In this document: positions 1-9,057 of the stretch, piece by piece
How positions within the stretch are numbered: the first letter of the stretch is position 1
How the letters are laid out: every line of letters starts with the position of its first letter
IMG/VR virus record: IMGVR_UViG_3300010885_028387
Location: 1 to 42,368 of that record
Direction: 5' to 3' (one strand)
Origin: a virus
Length of the DNA: 42,368 nucleotides
Translations under genes and position numbers: made by a program
Notes under the pieces: model-generated
Database searches by the model: none
What the model saw: the letters and a program-made list of their open reading frames with translations, nothing else
Told to the model about the DNA's origin: nothing

Positions 1-3000
1 ATGTCCGCGCCGGATGGGGGCGGTGGCGGTGGCAGCACAATTGGTGGGTCTGCGGCGAGCTACGCGATCGTTTCCGACGCGATAACTCAGTCGATTCCAG
101 AAGCGGACCGCAATGCCGTGAGGCTTGGATCACAGAGGGCGATATTCGGCCGCGATCAGCTTGAGAATGGCATTCCATTCAAATCGACAACCAAGGTTGC
201 TGACCTTCAGATCAGGCGTCCCGAGGAGTTGCTTGAACGTGCTAAGTCTTACGGAATTAAGAATCCGTCAGACATTGCCGTGATTGGCTGCGGCACTATC
301 CCTGACTCGAAGGTTGTGATGGTGCCTCGCATTGGCGGCATAGAAGTGAAAAGCACTATTCCTTTCGGAGACGATCCTCTTTCTACGGCTACTGTCGAAG
401 CTGGCTTCAACGGCGAGCCTGACTCGGCTGTCAAGTACGGATACTTCCAACTGACTTCCCAAGCAAGAGAGAAGATTAACAGCGGAAGCATCAGCTTGAA
501 TCTTGTTTCGGCGACTATCATGTCAGCCATGTCTCAATCGCTTGAGGCAGCAGAGAAGAACGGATTGTCCAAGGCTGTCACGAACGCCGCCGGAAACGGC
601 ATCGGTCGTTTTGTGAGTGGACCAAGCGATGCCTTGCAGGGATATCGCCTGTGGCCGAAATTCGGGTTTGATGCCGACGTTGGCTCGATGATCACGGAGC
701 GTTTCCTGAACGCCGTGAACGAATCGACAGGAAAGAAATTCAGCGACGGACTACCCCCGGCGGCGAAAGTACATCTTGGTCGTCATGGAACTCTCCGCGT
801 ACAGCACATCATCGAGACAAAGCAGGGCGAGGAGTGGTGGAATAAGAACGGCTCTGGCACCGTGATGACTCTCGACTTCTCGGACAAGTCGAGCCTCGGC
901 TATCGGCGTTACACGGAGATGCTGTCGTGGGGAAAGAAGATGGCGGCGAGACTTGATAGGCAAGGACGGTCTGCCTTCGAGTTCTGGCTTTGGGCTTCGG
1001 AAGAGACTGGAATGCCGGAGTTCCGTAACTGCGAGATCGCGTTGTTCCCCGAGCAACGCGTCTTCTGTGCAACCGGAGTCGGCGGAGGGGTGAAGAACGA
1101 CTGCGGCCCCGGCCAGACCGAGAGGTCATTCCCTGAAGGCTCGCAGAACCTACGAGACGCCGTCGATTCAGTATCCCCCGATCCGGAGAAAGTCTGGGAT
1201 CGCTCGAAGGGCTTGGCTGAGACTCCTGCACCTAAGCAGATGGACGACATCGCCAACGAGCAGACCAGCCACTCAGGTGCCCCTCTCACGCCAGAGGCAG
1301 AGGCGTCATACGGATCACTCGTCGATGAGATCGGCAGGCAGTACGAGGCACTCACTGCCGCCGGGCTGAAGGCCAGAGCGTGGCGTGGAGAGGGCGAGCC
1401 ATACGGCGATCCGCCGGGCAGCACGAAACCCAACTCGGACAAGATGCGTCAAGAGGTCGCCAAGACTGGCGAGTTCTCTTTCTTCATGACCGACAAGGGG
1501 TTCGGCACGGGCGATGCTACGCCCAACCACCCGATGCTTCGCGAGACGAAGTACAAGACTGCCGACGGCGAGCCGATGATCGCCAACGACTTGTTCCGGG
1601 TCGTCCACGACATGGTCGCACACGTGCGAGGCGGCTACTCGTTCTCTACGAATGGCGAGTACAACGGAATGCTGACGCACGCGTCTACACTTCCAGAAGC
1701 GGCGTGGCCTGCCCTGTTCGCTGAGACGTTCGGCCAGAACGCCGTCTACGAGAAGACGAAGAACTACGCGCCGCAGAACGCCTACGCCTCGAAGGTCGGC
1801 CCAGAGATCATCCGCAGCGAACTGAAGAAGCAGTCTAAGAGCAGTCGAGCAGCAAAGGCTGAAAGTGACGAGCCGCTTGGCTACCAGCACATCAAGTCGA
1901 GGCCTTGGCTACTCAAGTCGCTTGTCGAGAAGCGAGGCTTCTGTGCAAACGGCCCCGGCGGCGGCGTAACGAACACGTGCGGAAAGGGCGTTGGCATAAA
2001 CGACTCTGATCAAGACTTTACCGGCCAGATTCTCTCTGGCGAGAAGACTATCGAGACTCGCCCGTCGAACTCGCTCAAGTCATTCATCGGCAAGACAGTT
2101 GGAATCGTTCGCACTGGCAAGGGCAAGGCCACGCTCGTCGGCGTGATGAAAATTGGTGAGCCGAAGTTCTACAAGACGCAGGAGGAGTTCGACGCCGACT
2201 TCGACAAGCACAGGGTTGGAAAAGACTCTAAGCACTACATCGGCCCGGAAGGAAAGTACGGATACCCTCTGTCTGAGGTTAAGCCTACCGTCCCATTGCC
2301 GCTCGACACAAAGCATTACGTTGCGAGAGTTATTCCAACGTCGGTTCAGTTGCGAGAGCTTGCGATCTGGTTCGACCTTAGCGGCGTCGAGATTCGCGGC
2401 GACGCTCCCGCCCCAAAGAAGGACAAGATCAAAGGCAGCGACGTCAACGACGAAGGCTCCGCTAAGAACAAGTCTGGCGACATCTCGCTGAACGAGAGCA
2501 TCGTCGCCTCGCTGAAGTCGAAGGCCGAAGAACACAACGCTGCGATGCGAAAGGCCAAGAAGCCGTCGTGGACTCACGTCAGCCTGCCCGCACTGAAGGC
2601 AGTCTATCGTCGAGGTGCTGGTGCTTTCTCGACGAGCCATCGTCCGGGCATGACTCGCGACCGATGGGCATTGGCGAGGGTAAATGCGTTCCTAACCTTG
2701 GCCCGGAGAGGCAGGCCAGAGAACGCGAAGTACACGACCGACAACGACCTTCTCCACTCCAGTCATCCGAAGCACAGCACGCAGGCTCGTGCCTTTTGCC
2801 CTAGAGGCGAAGGCAACGGTATCGACAACTCGTGCGGCGCGAAGACTATGTCCGCGCCGGATAAAGATGGCGGCGGCGGTGCCATGCCCAGCAAGGTTTC
2901 TCCGGGCTCATCGCAGTGGGGTGAGAACGAAAAAGAAATCGGACGCGGAGAAGACACGGTCTTCTTCCGTCCGGAAGAGCCTATGTTCGACGGTGCTGAT

Positions 3001-5160
3001 CGGCTTGGGGTGATCACGATCAAAGACCCAGACGCCACCAAAGCTGCGCTCAAGTCTCTTGGCATGTCCGTTGCTGACGCAATCGCCGCCTCTGGCGTGT
3101 GCCTAGACTCCATAGGGCGTCTTGGCATTTCGCCCCCCCGCGTGACGATCTCGCCAAACTACGGCAACGAGTCTGATCCGCTTGGAACAAGGGTTGCCCT
3201 GTTCCATGTTTGGTGGAGTTCTGCTGCGACTCAGGGAGATGACAACGACGATTCTCCGCCGTCGGTCGTGGGCGGCGAGAGGTCTTTCTACAGATCGACA
3301 GACGGAAGTGGCTTCTCGATCGTAGCTCAAACATTTCATATCAACTTGCGATACCGAGGAAAGGGAATCGCACTTGAGATGATGGAGAACATGATCAACT
3401 CTGGCGCAACAGAGATCGTCATGAGGGAGGCTTCAAGGGATGACGCCGGAGGAAACTCAAGGTACGCTCTGACCGGATATTCCGAGTGGCCCAAGTACGG
3501 ATACGACTGCCCGCGATCGGAGTTGCGGAGGGCAGCGCAGAGGCGCGGCCGAGAGGTTCCGCCCGAGTACAGTCGCGCTCGCAGTCTCCTTGACGTCTAC
3601 GCGACGCCGGGAGGCCGCGAGTGGTGGAAGGAGTCTGGAGACTCTGTGCCGCTTCGCTTTGACTGCACCCCCGGCAGCAGAAGCATGCAAGTCTTCGATG
3701 CGTACCGCACCGCTGCGAGAGCGAAGCACGATCGTCGCAGCCAGATCGAAGCCCGCCCGGCTGAGGACGCTTCGGACTGCGACTTCGATCCGGTGCTTGA
3801 CAAAGTGTGGGATGAGATCGAGAAGGCTGGGAAGTTGCCGGGCAAAGTGGCGACCGAGTCCCGCTCCGCCGACTGCGGTCGCGAAGACGACGGCCGCTTC
3901 GCCTCCGGCAACAAGTGCGGCGGCTCTGTCGATATGCCGAAGGAAGACCCTCGTGGCAGGATGCGGTACGACAACGGTGTGCAGACAGACGCAGCCCGGA
4001 AGCTCTACCAGATGGGATCGTCAGAGAAGAGACTCAAGAGTCTCGTTGACGTGATGGGCGGCGATCCGAAAAGCACGCGAGTCGACATCAACCCGCCAAG
4101 CCTGAACATCTCCGTCGCCGACAAGGATGGAAATAAACTATTCCACGTCGATCTTGAGAACGGTAGAGCGAGGCTCTACCCCGCCAAAGACTTGACCCCA
4201 GCCGAGGCTGCAAAGATCAAGGAAGCGGCTGGTGCAGCGTTTGGCGGACGTCAGTCTGACACTACAATTAAGGTCTTCGGCAAGGCTGAAGACATGAAGA
4301 AGTGGGAAACTGAGAACGCTGCCAAACTCCAGAAGTCGGAAGACAAGTACAAGTTCTCGACGCTTCTCCCGCCGCACCAGAGGCCGAAGAAATGGGAGCG
4401 GTCGATCGACGCCCGCCACGCCAGCCTCCTCGCCTTCGCCGAGTCTCGCGACTGCGGGCAAGAGAAGGACGGCAAGTTCTCGAAGGGCAACACGTGCGCG
4501 GGTGGCATCGCTGCCGACGCCGCAAAAGGGGCTGCGACCGGGGCTGTGTTCGGTGCCGTCTCTGGCCTTGCTAAGACGTTCCTTCCACAAGGTGCCGCGT
4601 CAGGGGCAGCGGCTGGTGCTGTCGCCGGTGCAGTCAAGGGAATCTACGACAACCAAATGCGTCCGACTCGTGTCTCTGCTCGAATCGAGAGAGTTGGCAT
4701 GACAGACAAGAGCGTCGCTGCCCTCGTGAAAGGCCTCGGAGGCACGAGCAAGTCTCTTGCTTCAACCAACGGACGATCCGGCCTTACTCTGACGATCCGG
4801 GCGAAGGGCGGAAAAGTCTCGCACGTCGTGGACGTCACCGACAAGAAGGTCTTGATCTATCCAGTTTCCGGTCGCAAAGAGATGACCGACGACCAGATCG
4901 CGAAGATCAAAACAATCGCGTCAGAGAACGCTCCGAAAGAGACGACCGTCGTCGTGAAAACTAACTCACTCAGCTACGCGTCTCGGCTTGCCAAAAAGGG
5001 CTTCGCCGTTGCTGCCAAGGAGGCTGGCGTTTTGACTGCAACCGCCATCGCGTCTGCATACGCACCGGCTGTTCCAGACTTTGTTCTGGGAGTCACAGAC
5101 CTCGTTTTAGATACGCATTTCACTGACTCTTTCTATAGGAAGCCAGATGCAAAGCGGTGA
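1..5160 (+). CDS. Giant multi-module phage polyvalent protein (1719 aa, probably 5'-truncated)
   Basis: Mosaic protein encoded before the capsid gene, where portal-associated or head-morphogenesis polyvalent proteins often lie. Modules I can see: a domain at about 1-340; a conserved polyvalent-protein domain near 520-600 with FRVVHD at 532-537; an ASCH/PUA-like domain near 663-777 with GEKTIETR at 680-687; a conserved phage domain near 850-920 with YRRGAGAFSTSHRPGM (family sometimes listed as DUF5824, from memory); a GNAT-like domain near 1080-1260 with RYRGKGIA at 1117-1124; two related beta-rich domains near 1320-1440 and 1560-1660; a Gly/Ala-zipper stretch at 1502-1548. Five two-Cys linkers start at C356, C648, C933, C1292 and C1485. 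The ATG at base 1 may be internal: MSAPD recurs after the third linker, so the true start could be upstream. The reading frame is intact to TGA 5158-5160. The function as a whole is unknown. Confidence 0.85.
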   Translation: MSAPDGGGGGGSTIGGSAASYAIVSDAITQSIPEADRNAVRLGSQRAIFGRDQLENGIPFKSTTKVADLQIRRPEELLERAKSYGIKNPSDIAVIGCGTIPDSKVVMVPRIGGIEVKSTIPFGDDPLSTATVEAGFNGEPDSAVKYGYFQLTSQAREKINSGSISLNLVSATIMSAMSQSLEAAEKNGLSKAVTNAAGNGIGRFVSGPSDALQGYRLWPKFGFDADVGSMITERFLNAVNESTGKKFSDGLPPAAKVHLGRHGTLRVQHIIETKQGEEWWNKNGSGTVMTLDFSDKSSLGYRRYTEMLSWGKKMAARLDRQGRSAFEFWLWASEETGMPEFRNCEIALFPEQRVFCATGVGGGVKNDCGPGQTERSFPEGSQNLRDAVDSVSPDPEKVWDRSKGLAETPAPKQMDDIANEQTSHSGAPLTPEAEASYGSLVDEIGRQYEALTAAGLKARAWRGEGEPYGDPPGSTKPNSDKMRQEVAKTGEFSFFMTDKGFGTGDATPNHPMLRETKYKTADGEPMIANDLFRVVHDMVAHVRGGYSFSTNGEYNGMLTHASTLPEAAWPALFAETFGQNAVYEKTKNYAPQNAYASKVGPEIIRSELKKQSKSSRAAKAESDEPLGYQHIKSRPWLLKSLVEKRGFCANGPGGGVTNTCGKGVGINDSDQDFTGQILSGEKTIETRPSNSLKSFIGKTVGIVRTGKGKATLVGVMKIGEPKFYKTQEEFDADFDKHRVGKDSKHYIGPEGKYGYPLSEVKPTVPLPLDTKHYVARVIPTSVQLRELAIWFDLSGVEIRGDAPAPKKDKIKGSDVNDEGSAKNKSGDISLNESIVASLKSKAEEHNAAMRKAKKPSWTHVSLPALKAVYRRGAGAFSTSHRPGMTRDRWALARVNAFLTLARRGRPENAKYTTDNDLLHSSHPKHSTQARAFCPRGEGNGIDNSCGAKTMSAPDKDGGGGAMPSKVSPGSSQWGENEKEIGRGEDTVFFRPEEPMFDGADRLGVITIKDPDATKAALKSLGMSVADAIAASGVCLDSIGRLGISPPRVTISPNYGNESDPLGTRVALFHVWWSSAATQGDDNDDSPPSVVGGERSFYRSTDGSGFSIVAQTFHINLRYRGKGIALEMMENMINSGATEIVMREASRDDAGGNSRYALTGYSEWPKYGYDCPRSELRRAAQRRGREVPPEYSRARSLLDVYATPGGREWWKESGDSVPLRFDCTPGSRSMQVFDAYRTAARAKHDRRSQIEARPAEDASDCDFDPVLDKVWDEIEKAGKLPGKVATESRSADCGREDDGRFASGNKCGGSVDMPKEDPRGRMRYDNGVQTDAARKLYQMGSSEKRLKSLVDVMGGDPKSTRVDINPPSLNISVADKDGNKLFHVDLENGRARLYPAKDLTPAEAAKIKEAAGAAFGGRQSDTTIKVFGKAEDMKKWETENAAKLQKSEDKYKFSTLLPPHQRPKKWERSIDARHASLLAFAESRDCGQEKDGKFSKGNTCAGGIAADAAKGAATGAVFGAVSGLAKTFLPQGAASGAAAGAVAGAVKGIYDNQMRPTRVSARIERVGMTDKSVAALVKGLGGTSKSLASTNGRSGLTLTIRAKGGKVSHVVDVTDKKVLIYPVSGRKEMTDDQIAKIKTIASENAPKETTVVVKTNSLSYASRLAKKGFAVAAKEAGVLTATAIASAYAPAVPDFVLGVTDLVLDTHFTDSFYRKPDAKR

Positions 5161-5332
5161 TAAGTGCCCGTGCAGTGGATGCAGCGGACGGATGATCACT
5201 CGAAGCAGTCGCCAAAGCGGCGATCTTCAGGTGAGGTATCTCCGCTGCCAAGTCTGCGGTCGTCAGGACCGCTGTATCGTCTCTGCAAACGACGTGCGAT
5301 CCATTTGCTGGCGTCGCACCAGTCCAAAATAG
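5147..5332 (+). CDS. Small zinc-ribbon protein (61 aa)
   Basis: Starts at ATG 5147, overlapping the last 14 bases of the giant gene in another frame, with AGGAAG a few bases upstream. The protein has CPCSGC near the N-terminus and RYLRCQVCG further on, a CxC/C...CxxC pattern typical of small zinc ribbons such as phage late regulators or head-assembly accessories. No homolog is recognised with certainty. Its place between the polyvalent protein and the capsid gene suggests a structural or regulatory accessory role; this is inference. Confidence 0.7.
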   Translation: MQSGDKCPCSGCSGRMITRSSRQSGDLQVRYLRCQVCGRQDRCIVSANDVRSICWRRTSPK

Positions 5333-5423
5333 TGTTGTTTCATACAACACTTTCTTTGACCCTCTTCTTCGGGTCATTCGTTCTTTGACCGTAGTTTGAA
5401 CGTGTCGCCACGCATCGCGTGGC
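5332..5423 (+). terminator. Three consecutive hairpins before the capsid gene
   Basis: GTGTTGT (5332-5338) pairs with ACAACAC (5344-5350) and is followed by a T-rich tract. TGACCC (5357-5362) pairs with GGGTCA (5371-5376). GCCACGC (5407-5413) pairs with GCGTGGC (5417-5423) around a 3-base loop. The first looks like an intrinsic terminator that would insulate the capsid gene; the third lies in the likely capsid leader. TTCTTTGACC occurs twice here. Roles are inferred. Confidence 0.55.
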
Positions 5424-5457
5424 CGCATCGTCAAACCACTAGCAAGGAACACGAAGC

Positions 5458-6921
5458 ATGGAAGCCTCGGCCAAAGTCAAGAAGCTCCTCGACGAACTCG
5501 CCGCCGTCCTCGCAGAGATGGGCGCGGTTCAGGAGACCGACACCGAGACCGCTGACCAGAACGAGGACATGGCCGAGCAGAACGGTATGCCACCCGCCGC
5601 CGCTGACGACGAAGCGGCAGACCAAGTCGAGGACACTCAGGAGGTCGAAGGCGAGAAGCAGAAGAAACTTCGCTGCCTGTGCGAGCGTGCTGAGAAGCTC
5701 CGCGACCAGATCACCTTCTACGAGAACGTCGCTGCCAAGGAGCTTGAACTCCGAGCGGTTCTCGACAAGTCCACCCCCGCCAAGATCGAAACTCGCAACT
5801 CCAAGGAGAGTACAGTGAAGATTTCCCCTATCGCCCTTGCGGGCGCAGGCCGACTCAAGAATTTCAAGGGTCCGAATGCCGAAGAGCGGGCCTACCGCGC
5901 TGGTCAATTCTTCCGGGCCACGCTCCTGAAGGACACCGAGGCTCAGCGGTGGTGCAACGACCACGGCGTGACCGAGTCGCGTGCCCTCAACGAAGGCGTC
6001 AACGCTCAGGGCGGCATCTTCGTCAACGAGGAAATCCTCAACGAGATCATCGTCCTCGTCGAAGAGTTCGGTGCGTTCCCGGCCAATGCCCGCAACCTCC
6101 AGATGAAGTCTGACACCCTCATCGTGCCTCGCAGGGTTGGAGGTCTCAAAGCGTATTTTGTCGGAGAAAATACGAGCGTGAGCGAATCCGACGCCAGTTG
6201 GGACCGTGTCCAGCTTGTCGCCAAGAAGGCTGCGGTTGCGAGTCGCATCTCTTCGGAGATTTTGGAAGACTCGTCCGTCCTGAACCTCGCCGATTATCTG
6301 ACGGGTGAAGTGTCGAGGGCCATCGCGGAACTCATCGACGTGTGTTCGTTCGTGGGGACTGGCAGCGGCGACCACGGCGGTATCGTCGGTGTGGTCAACA
6401 AGATCACCGACGGCACTCATGCCGCTGGCGTGATCACGGCTGGCAGCGGCGAGACCGGGGCGCAGTCGCTGACCCTGAACTCGCTGATCGCTGCGGCTGG
6501 TCGTCTCCCGCTGTACGCGAGGGCCAACGCCAAGTGGTACGTGAACCCCGCCGTCTTCGCGGCCAGCGTTCAGCGTCTGGGTCTCGTCAACAACGTCGGC
6601 ATCGCTGGCGGCAACACGCCCGCGACCCTGTCGGCGGGAACCGAGATGCGACTTCTCGGATATCCAATTGTTTTCGTGCATACACTTTCCAACAACGTGT
6701 CGGCTGACCCCGGCGTCGTGAAGTTCCTCTTCGGCGACCTGTCGCTGAGTTCCTTCTACGCGACCCGTCGCGGCCTGACCATCAAGCAGTCCACCGAGCG
6801 TTATGCGGAACTCGATCAGACGCTGCTCGTCAGCACGATGCGGTTCGACGCGGTCACCCACGACTGCGGTGACGCGAACCGTGCCGGTCCGATCGTTGCT
6901 CTCAAGACTGCGGCCTCCTGA
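5458..6921 (+). CDS. HK97-fold major capsid protein with N-terminal scaffolding domain (487 aa)
   Basis: Forms the head shell. Residues about 1-115 are charged and coiled-coil-like (Glu/Lys-rich), as in the delta/scaffold domain of HK97-type capsid proteins. The body starts near 120. The GGIFVNEE segment, the TLIVPRRVGG strand, the ASRISSEILEDS helix and the VGTGSG...GIVGV loop match the P-domain and E-loop layout of the family, as do the length and the downstream head-tail genes. The start ATG has AAGGAA at 5443-5448. No protease gene is seen in the window, so whether the N-domain is cleaved is open. A long minus-strand ORF over this gene is a codon-bias shadow. Confidence 0.92.
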   Translation: MEASAKVKKLLDELAAVLAEMGAVQETDTETADQNEDMAEQNGMPPAAADDEAADQVEDTQEVEGEKQKKLRCLCERAEKLRDQITFYENVAAKELELRAVLDKSTPAKIETRNSKESTVKISPIALAGAGRLKNFKGPNAEERAYRAGQFFRATLLKDTEAQRWCNDHGVTESRALNEGVNAQGGIFVNEEILNEIIVLVEEFGAFPANARNLQMKSDTLIVPRRVGGLKAYFVGENTSVSESDASWDRVQLVAKKAAVASRISSEILEDSSVLNLADYLTGEVSRAIAELIDVCSFVGTGSGDHGGIVGVVNKITDGTHAAGVITAGSGETGAQSLTLNSLIAAAGRLPLYARANAKWYVNPAVFAASVQRLGLVNNVGIAGGNTPATLSAGTEMRLLGYPIVFVHTLSNNVSADPGVVKFLFGDLSLSSFYATRRGLTIKQSTERYAELDQTLLVSTMRFDAVTHDCGDANRAGPIVALKTAAS

Positions 6922-6970
6922 TAGTACGGAAACACTTGCCCCTCTCAACTCCCTTAACAAGGACTAGAAC

Positions 6971-7429
6971 GTGAATCACATTGAAGGTACGAAGACGGTT
7001 GCGAAGGTTTCCGTGGCGGTCGCCACGAGCGGCACTCACTCGCATGAGATCGACACTCTCGGTGCCGACTACGCGAGCATCGACGTGGTGTTCAGCCAGT
7101 TCACGGCTGCGACCACGAGCTACGCCAGCATCCTGAAGCTCCAGCAGTCGGACTCGTCTGGCAGCGGTCAGGCTGACGTCAGCGGCTACACCATCACCGC
7201 CGGTGCTGGCGCGACGACTGGCGGCACGGGTGCTGTGGCACGGTTCAACGTCGATATGCGTGGGAAGAAGCGTTACTTGACGGTCGTCGCGACCCCCGGC
7301 AACGCAGCCACGATCTCGACCGTTGCTCGCCTGAGCAAGACGGAAGATATGCCGATCACCGCTGCCGCGATGGGTGTCAACGACCTCGTCCCGTCGGTCA
7401 CGATCAACAAGCAGTTCCAGACCTACTAG
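6971..7429 (+). CDS. Head decoration-like or minor head protein (152 aa)
   Basis: GTG start at 6971 after an AAGGA stretch, about 50 bases after the capsid stop. Composition is Ala/Thr/Ser/Gly-rich with alternating beta-type segments, a GSGQADVSGYTITAGAGATTGG stretch in the middle and a compact hydrophobic end. Position right after the capsid gene fits a decoration or small head protein. I do not recognise a specific family, and the role comes from synteny. Confidence 0.6.
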   Translation: MNHIEGTKTVAKVSVAVATSGTHSHEIDTLGADYASIDVVFSQFTAATTSYASILKLQQSDSSGSGQADVSGYTITAGAGATTGGTGAVARFNVDMRGKKRYLTVVATPGNAATISTVARLSKTEDMPITAAAMGVNDLVPSVTINKQFQTY

Positions 7430-7499
7430 TCCACGGACGGACACGACGGGCAAGGATGCCCAAGCCTATTTTCACTTCAGGAGGGGCTTGGAGTGTCAG

Positions 7500-8255
7500 A
7501 TGCGGATTCTCGTCGGCAACGTGGAACATGATGTAAAAGTCGCGGCGTGCTTGAGCATGCCGCGACTTGCTTTTACAGACAACTTTTTCACGGTCACCAG
7601 CACGTTTGCCCCTCATGGCATTCAGGTCGTGAAAGGAACTGGGGCTTTCTGGGATCAGACAATGACCCGGATTCTCACAGACCTGTCTAAGGAAGAGACC
7701 GGCAACGATTTTATCTGCACTCTCGATTACGATAGCGTCTTCGAGCCTGAGTGCCTGCCTCGTCTCTTGTCTGCGATCTTGATCTCAGGAGTCGACGCGA
7801 TCGCGCCGCTTCAAATGAAGCGAGACGACAAGCAACTCATGTTTACCCCCGAAGGCCTCGGCGGTAAGGGCGAGCAGACTGTCACGATGCCAGCCGACTG
7901 GTGGGAGAAGCCCGCCCAGATCGTTGATACGGCTCACTTCGGCCTGACTCTGATTCGGACGGCGGCTCTTCGCAGGATGAAGAAGCCGTGGTTCCTCGGC
8001 GTCCCCGGCGAGGACGGCGACTGGGGATCAGATCGGCAAGACCCTGATATCTACTTCTGGCACAAATTCCGTGAGTGCGGCAACAAGCTGGCAGTCTGCC
8101 CGCAAGTCGCGATCGGCCACGCGGAGCTTGTCATTAACTGGCCTGATCAGAGGTTGAAGACCATCTATCAGTACCCGACTCATTTCTGGAACAGCGGCGG
8201 ACGGCGACCACCGGAGGCATGGGGATCGCAGGAACACGCGGAGAAATCCAAATGA
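7500..8255 (+). CDS. GT-A-like glycosyltransferase in the head operon (251 aa)
   Basis: Predicted nucleotide-sugar-dependent glycosyltransferase. It has a DxD motif (LDYDS, D76 and D78) that would bind the metal and sugar nucleotide, an acidic EDGDWGSD segment near 171-178, and a late VAIGHAE with H207, the order seen in GT-A folds. ATG 7500 is chosen because the fold begins there; the frame is open upstream to 7374. A Shine-Dalgarno-like AGGAGG sits at about 7479-7484. Lying between head and connector genes, it may modify a virion protein or a host surface sugar; the substrate is unknown. Confidence 0.7.
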   Translation: MRILVGNVEHDVKVAACLSMPRLAFTDNFFTVTSTFAPHGIQVVKGTGAFWDQTMTRILTDLSKEETGNDFICTLDYDSVFEPECLPRLLSAILISGVDAIAPLQMKRDDKQLMFTPEGLGGKGEQTVTMPADWWEKPAQIVDTAHFGLTLIRTAALRRMKKPWFLGVPGEDGDWGSDRQDPDIYFWHKFRECGNKLAVCPQVAIGHAELVINWPDQRLKTIYQYPTHFWNSGGRRPPEAWGSQEHAEKSK

Positions 8256-8434
8256 AGATCAAGATGCTGAGGGACTGGGGCTGGCACAAAGAAGGCGATG
8301 TTGTCGAAATCTTCGACGTCACTGCCAAGGGCTGGATTTCTGACGGCATTGCCAAGCCAATCACTGAAGAATCGAGGTCGATCAAGGTCGAGCAGGCGAC
8401 GATGACCGTCGAAAAGCGGAAAGTGAAGCCGTGA
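8252..8434 (+). CDS. Small protein of unknown function in head module (60 aa)
   Basis: ATG 8252 overlaps the preceding stop as ATGA, which decides the start over an upstream in-frame ATG at 8219. Short basic protein (MKIKMLRDWG... ending KRKVKP) with a GDVVEIFDVTAKGWISDGIA core. This resembles short head-module proteins whose N-terminus has a KxLxD...GDVVEV pattern, but no function can be given. Confidence 0.65.
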   Translation: MKIKMLRDWGWHKEGDVVEIFDVTAKGWISDGIAKPITEESRSIKVEQATMTVEKRKVKP

Positions 8435-9057
8435 AATACTACGAACTGATTCAGCGTGGGAACCTCCGCTACCGATCTCTCCGAAGGATCACGGAGCCTG
8501 TCGTTGAGCCAGTCTCGCTGGCGGAGGCCAAGTCTCACCTCCGCATCGATCCGGACTTCGACTCTGACGACCTGTACGTGATGAGTCTCGTGTCTGCCGC
8601 GAGGCATCACGTCGAGACGGTGTGCGACCGCACGCTGATCCGTTCGCAGTGGCAGATGAAGCTCGACTTCTTTCCAAGCTGGGACATCGAGCTTCCCCGC
8701 CCTCCGGTCACGACTGGCGACATCGTCGTGACCTACGTACCAAGTGACGGCGTCTACGCTCCCGTGCCGTTCACGGACTTTCGGCAGGACAGGGACGCTA
8801 CGCCTGCCGTGATCCGGCCGCAGTGGAACCGCACGTGGCCCCCGTGCCGTGGTGCGGAGAACGACGTTACTGTGACCTACTGGGCAGGCTACGGCGACAA
8901 CACCCGCGCGGTGCCCACCCCCGCGCGTCACGCGATGCTCATGCTCGTCGGTGGGTGGTACGCAAATCGCGAGTCGATCGTTCAGGGCGCGTTGAATCCC
9001 GCCCCGATGGCTGTGGATATGCTCCTAGGATCGATCAACTGGGGGCAGTACCGATGA
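8431..9057 (+). CDS. Head-tail connector, gp6-like adaptor (208 aa)
   Basis: GTG 8431 overlaps the preceding stop (GTGA). The N-terminal EPVSLAEAKSHLRID followed by a helix containing LVSAARHHVETVCDRTL is the signature of phage gp6/gp15-like connector proteins, which form a ring below the portal. The C-terminal part has the usual WAGYG segment and a helical ARHAMLMLVGGWYANRE. Translationally coupled to its neighbours on both sides. Confidence 0.85.
   Translation: MKYYELIQRGNLRYRSLRRITEPVVEPVSLAEAKSHLRIDPDFDSDDLYVMSLVSAARHHVETVCDRTLIRSQWQMKLDFFPSWDIELPRPPVTTGDIVVTYVPSDGVYAPVPFTDFRQDRDATPAVIRPQWNRTWPPCRGAENDVTVTYWAGYGDNTRAVPTPARHAMLMLVGGWYANRESIVQGALNPAPMAVDMLLGSINWGQYR

Noticed and set aside
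5431-6960. 509-residue minus-strand open frame over the capsid gene
   Set aside because: It mirrors the capsid coding frame in high-GC sequence, has no ribosome binding site or domain signal, and spans known coding.
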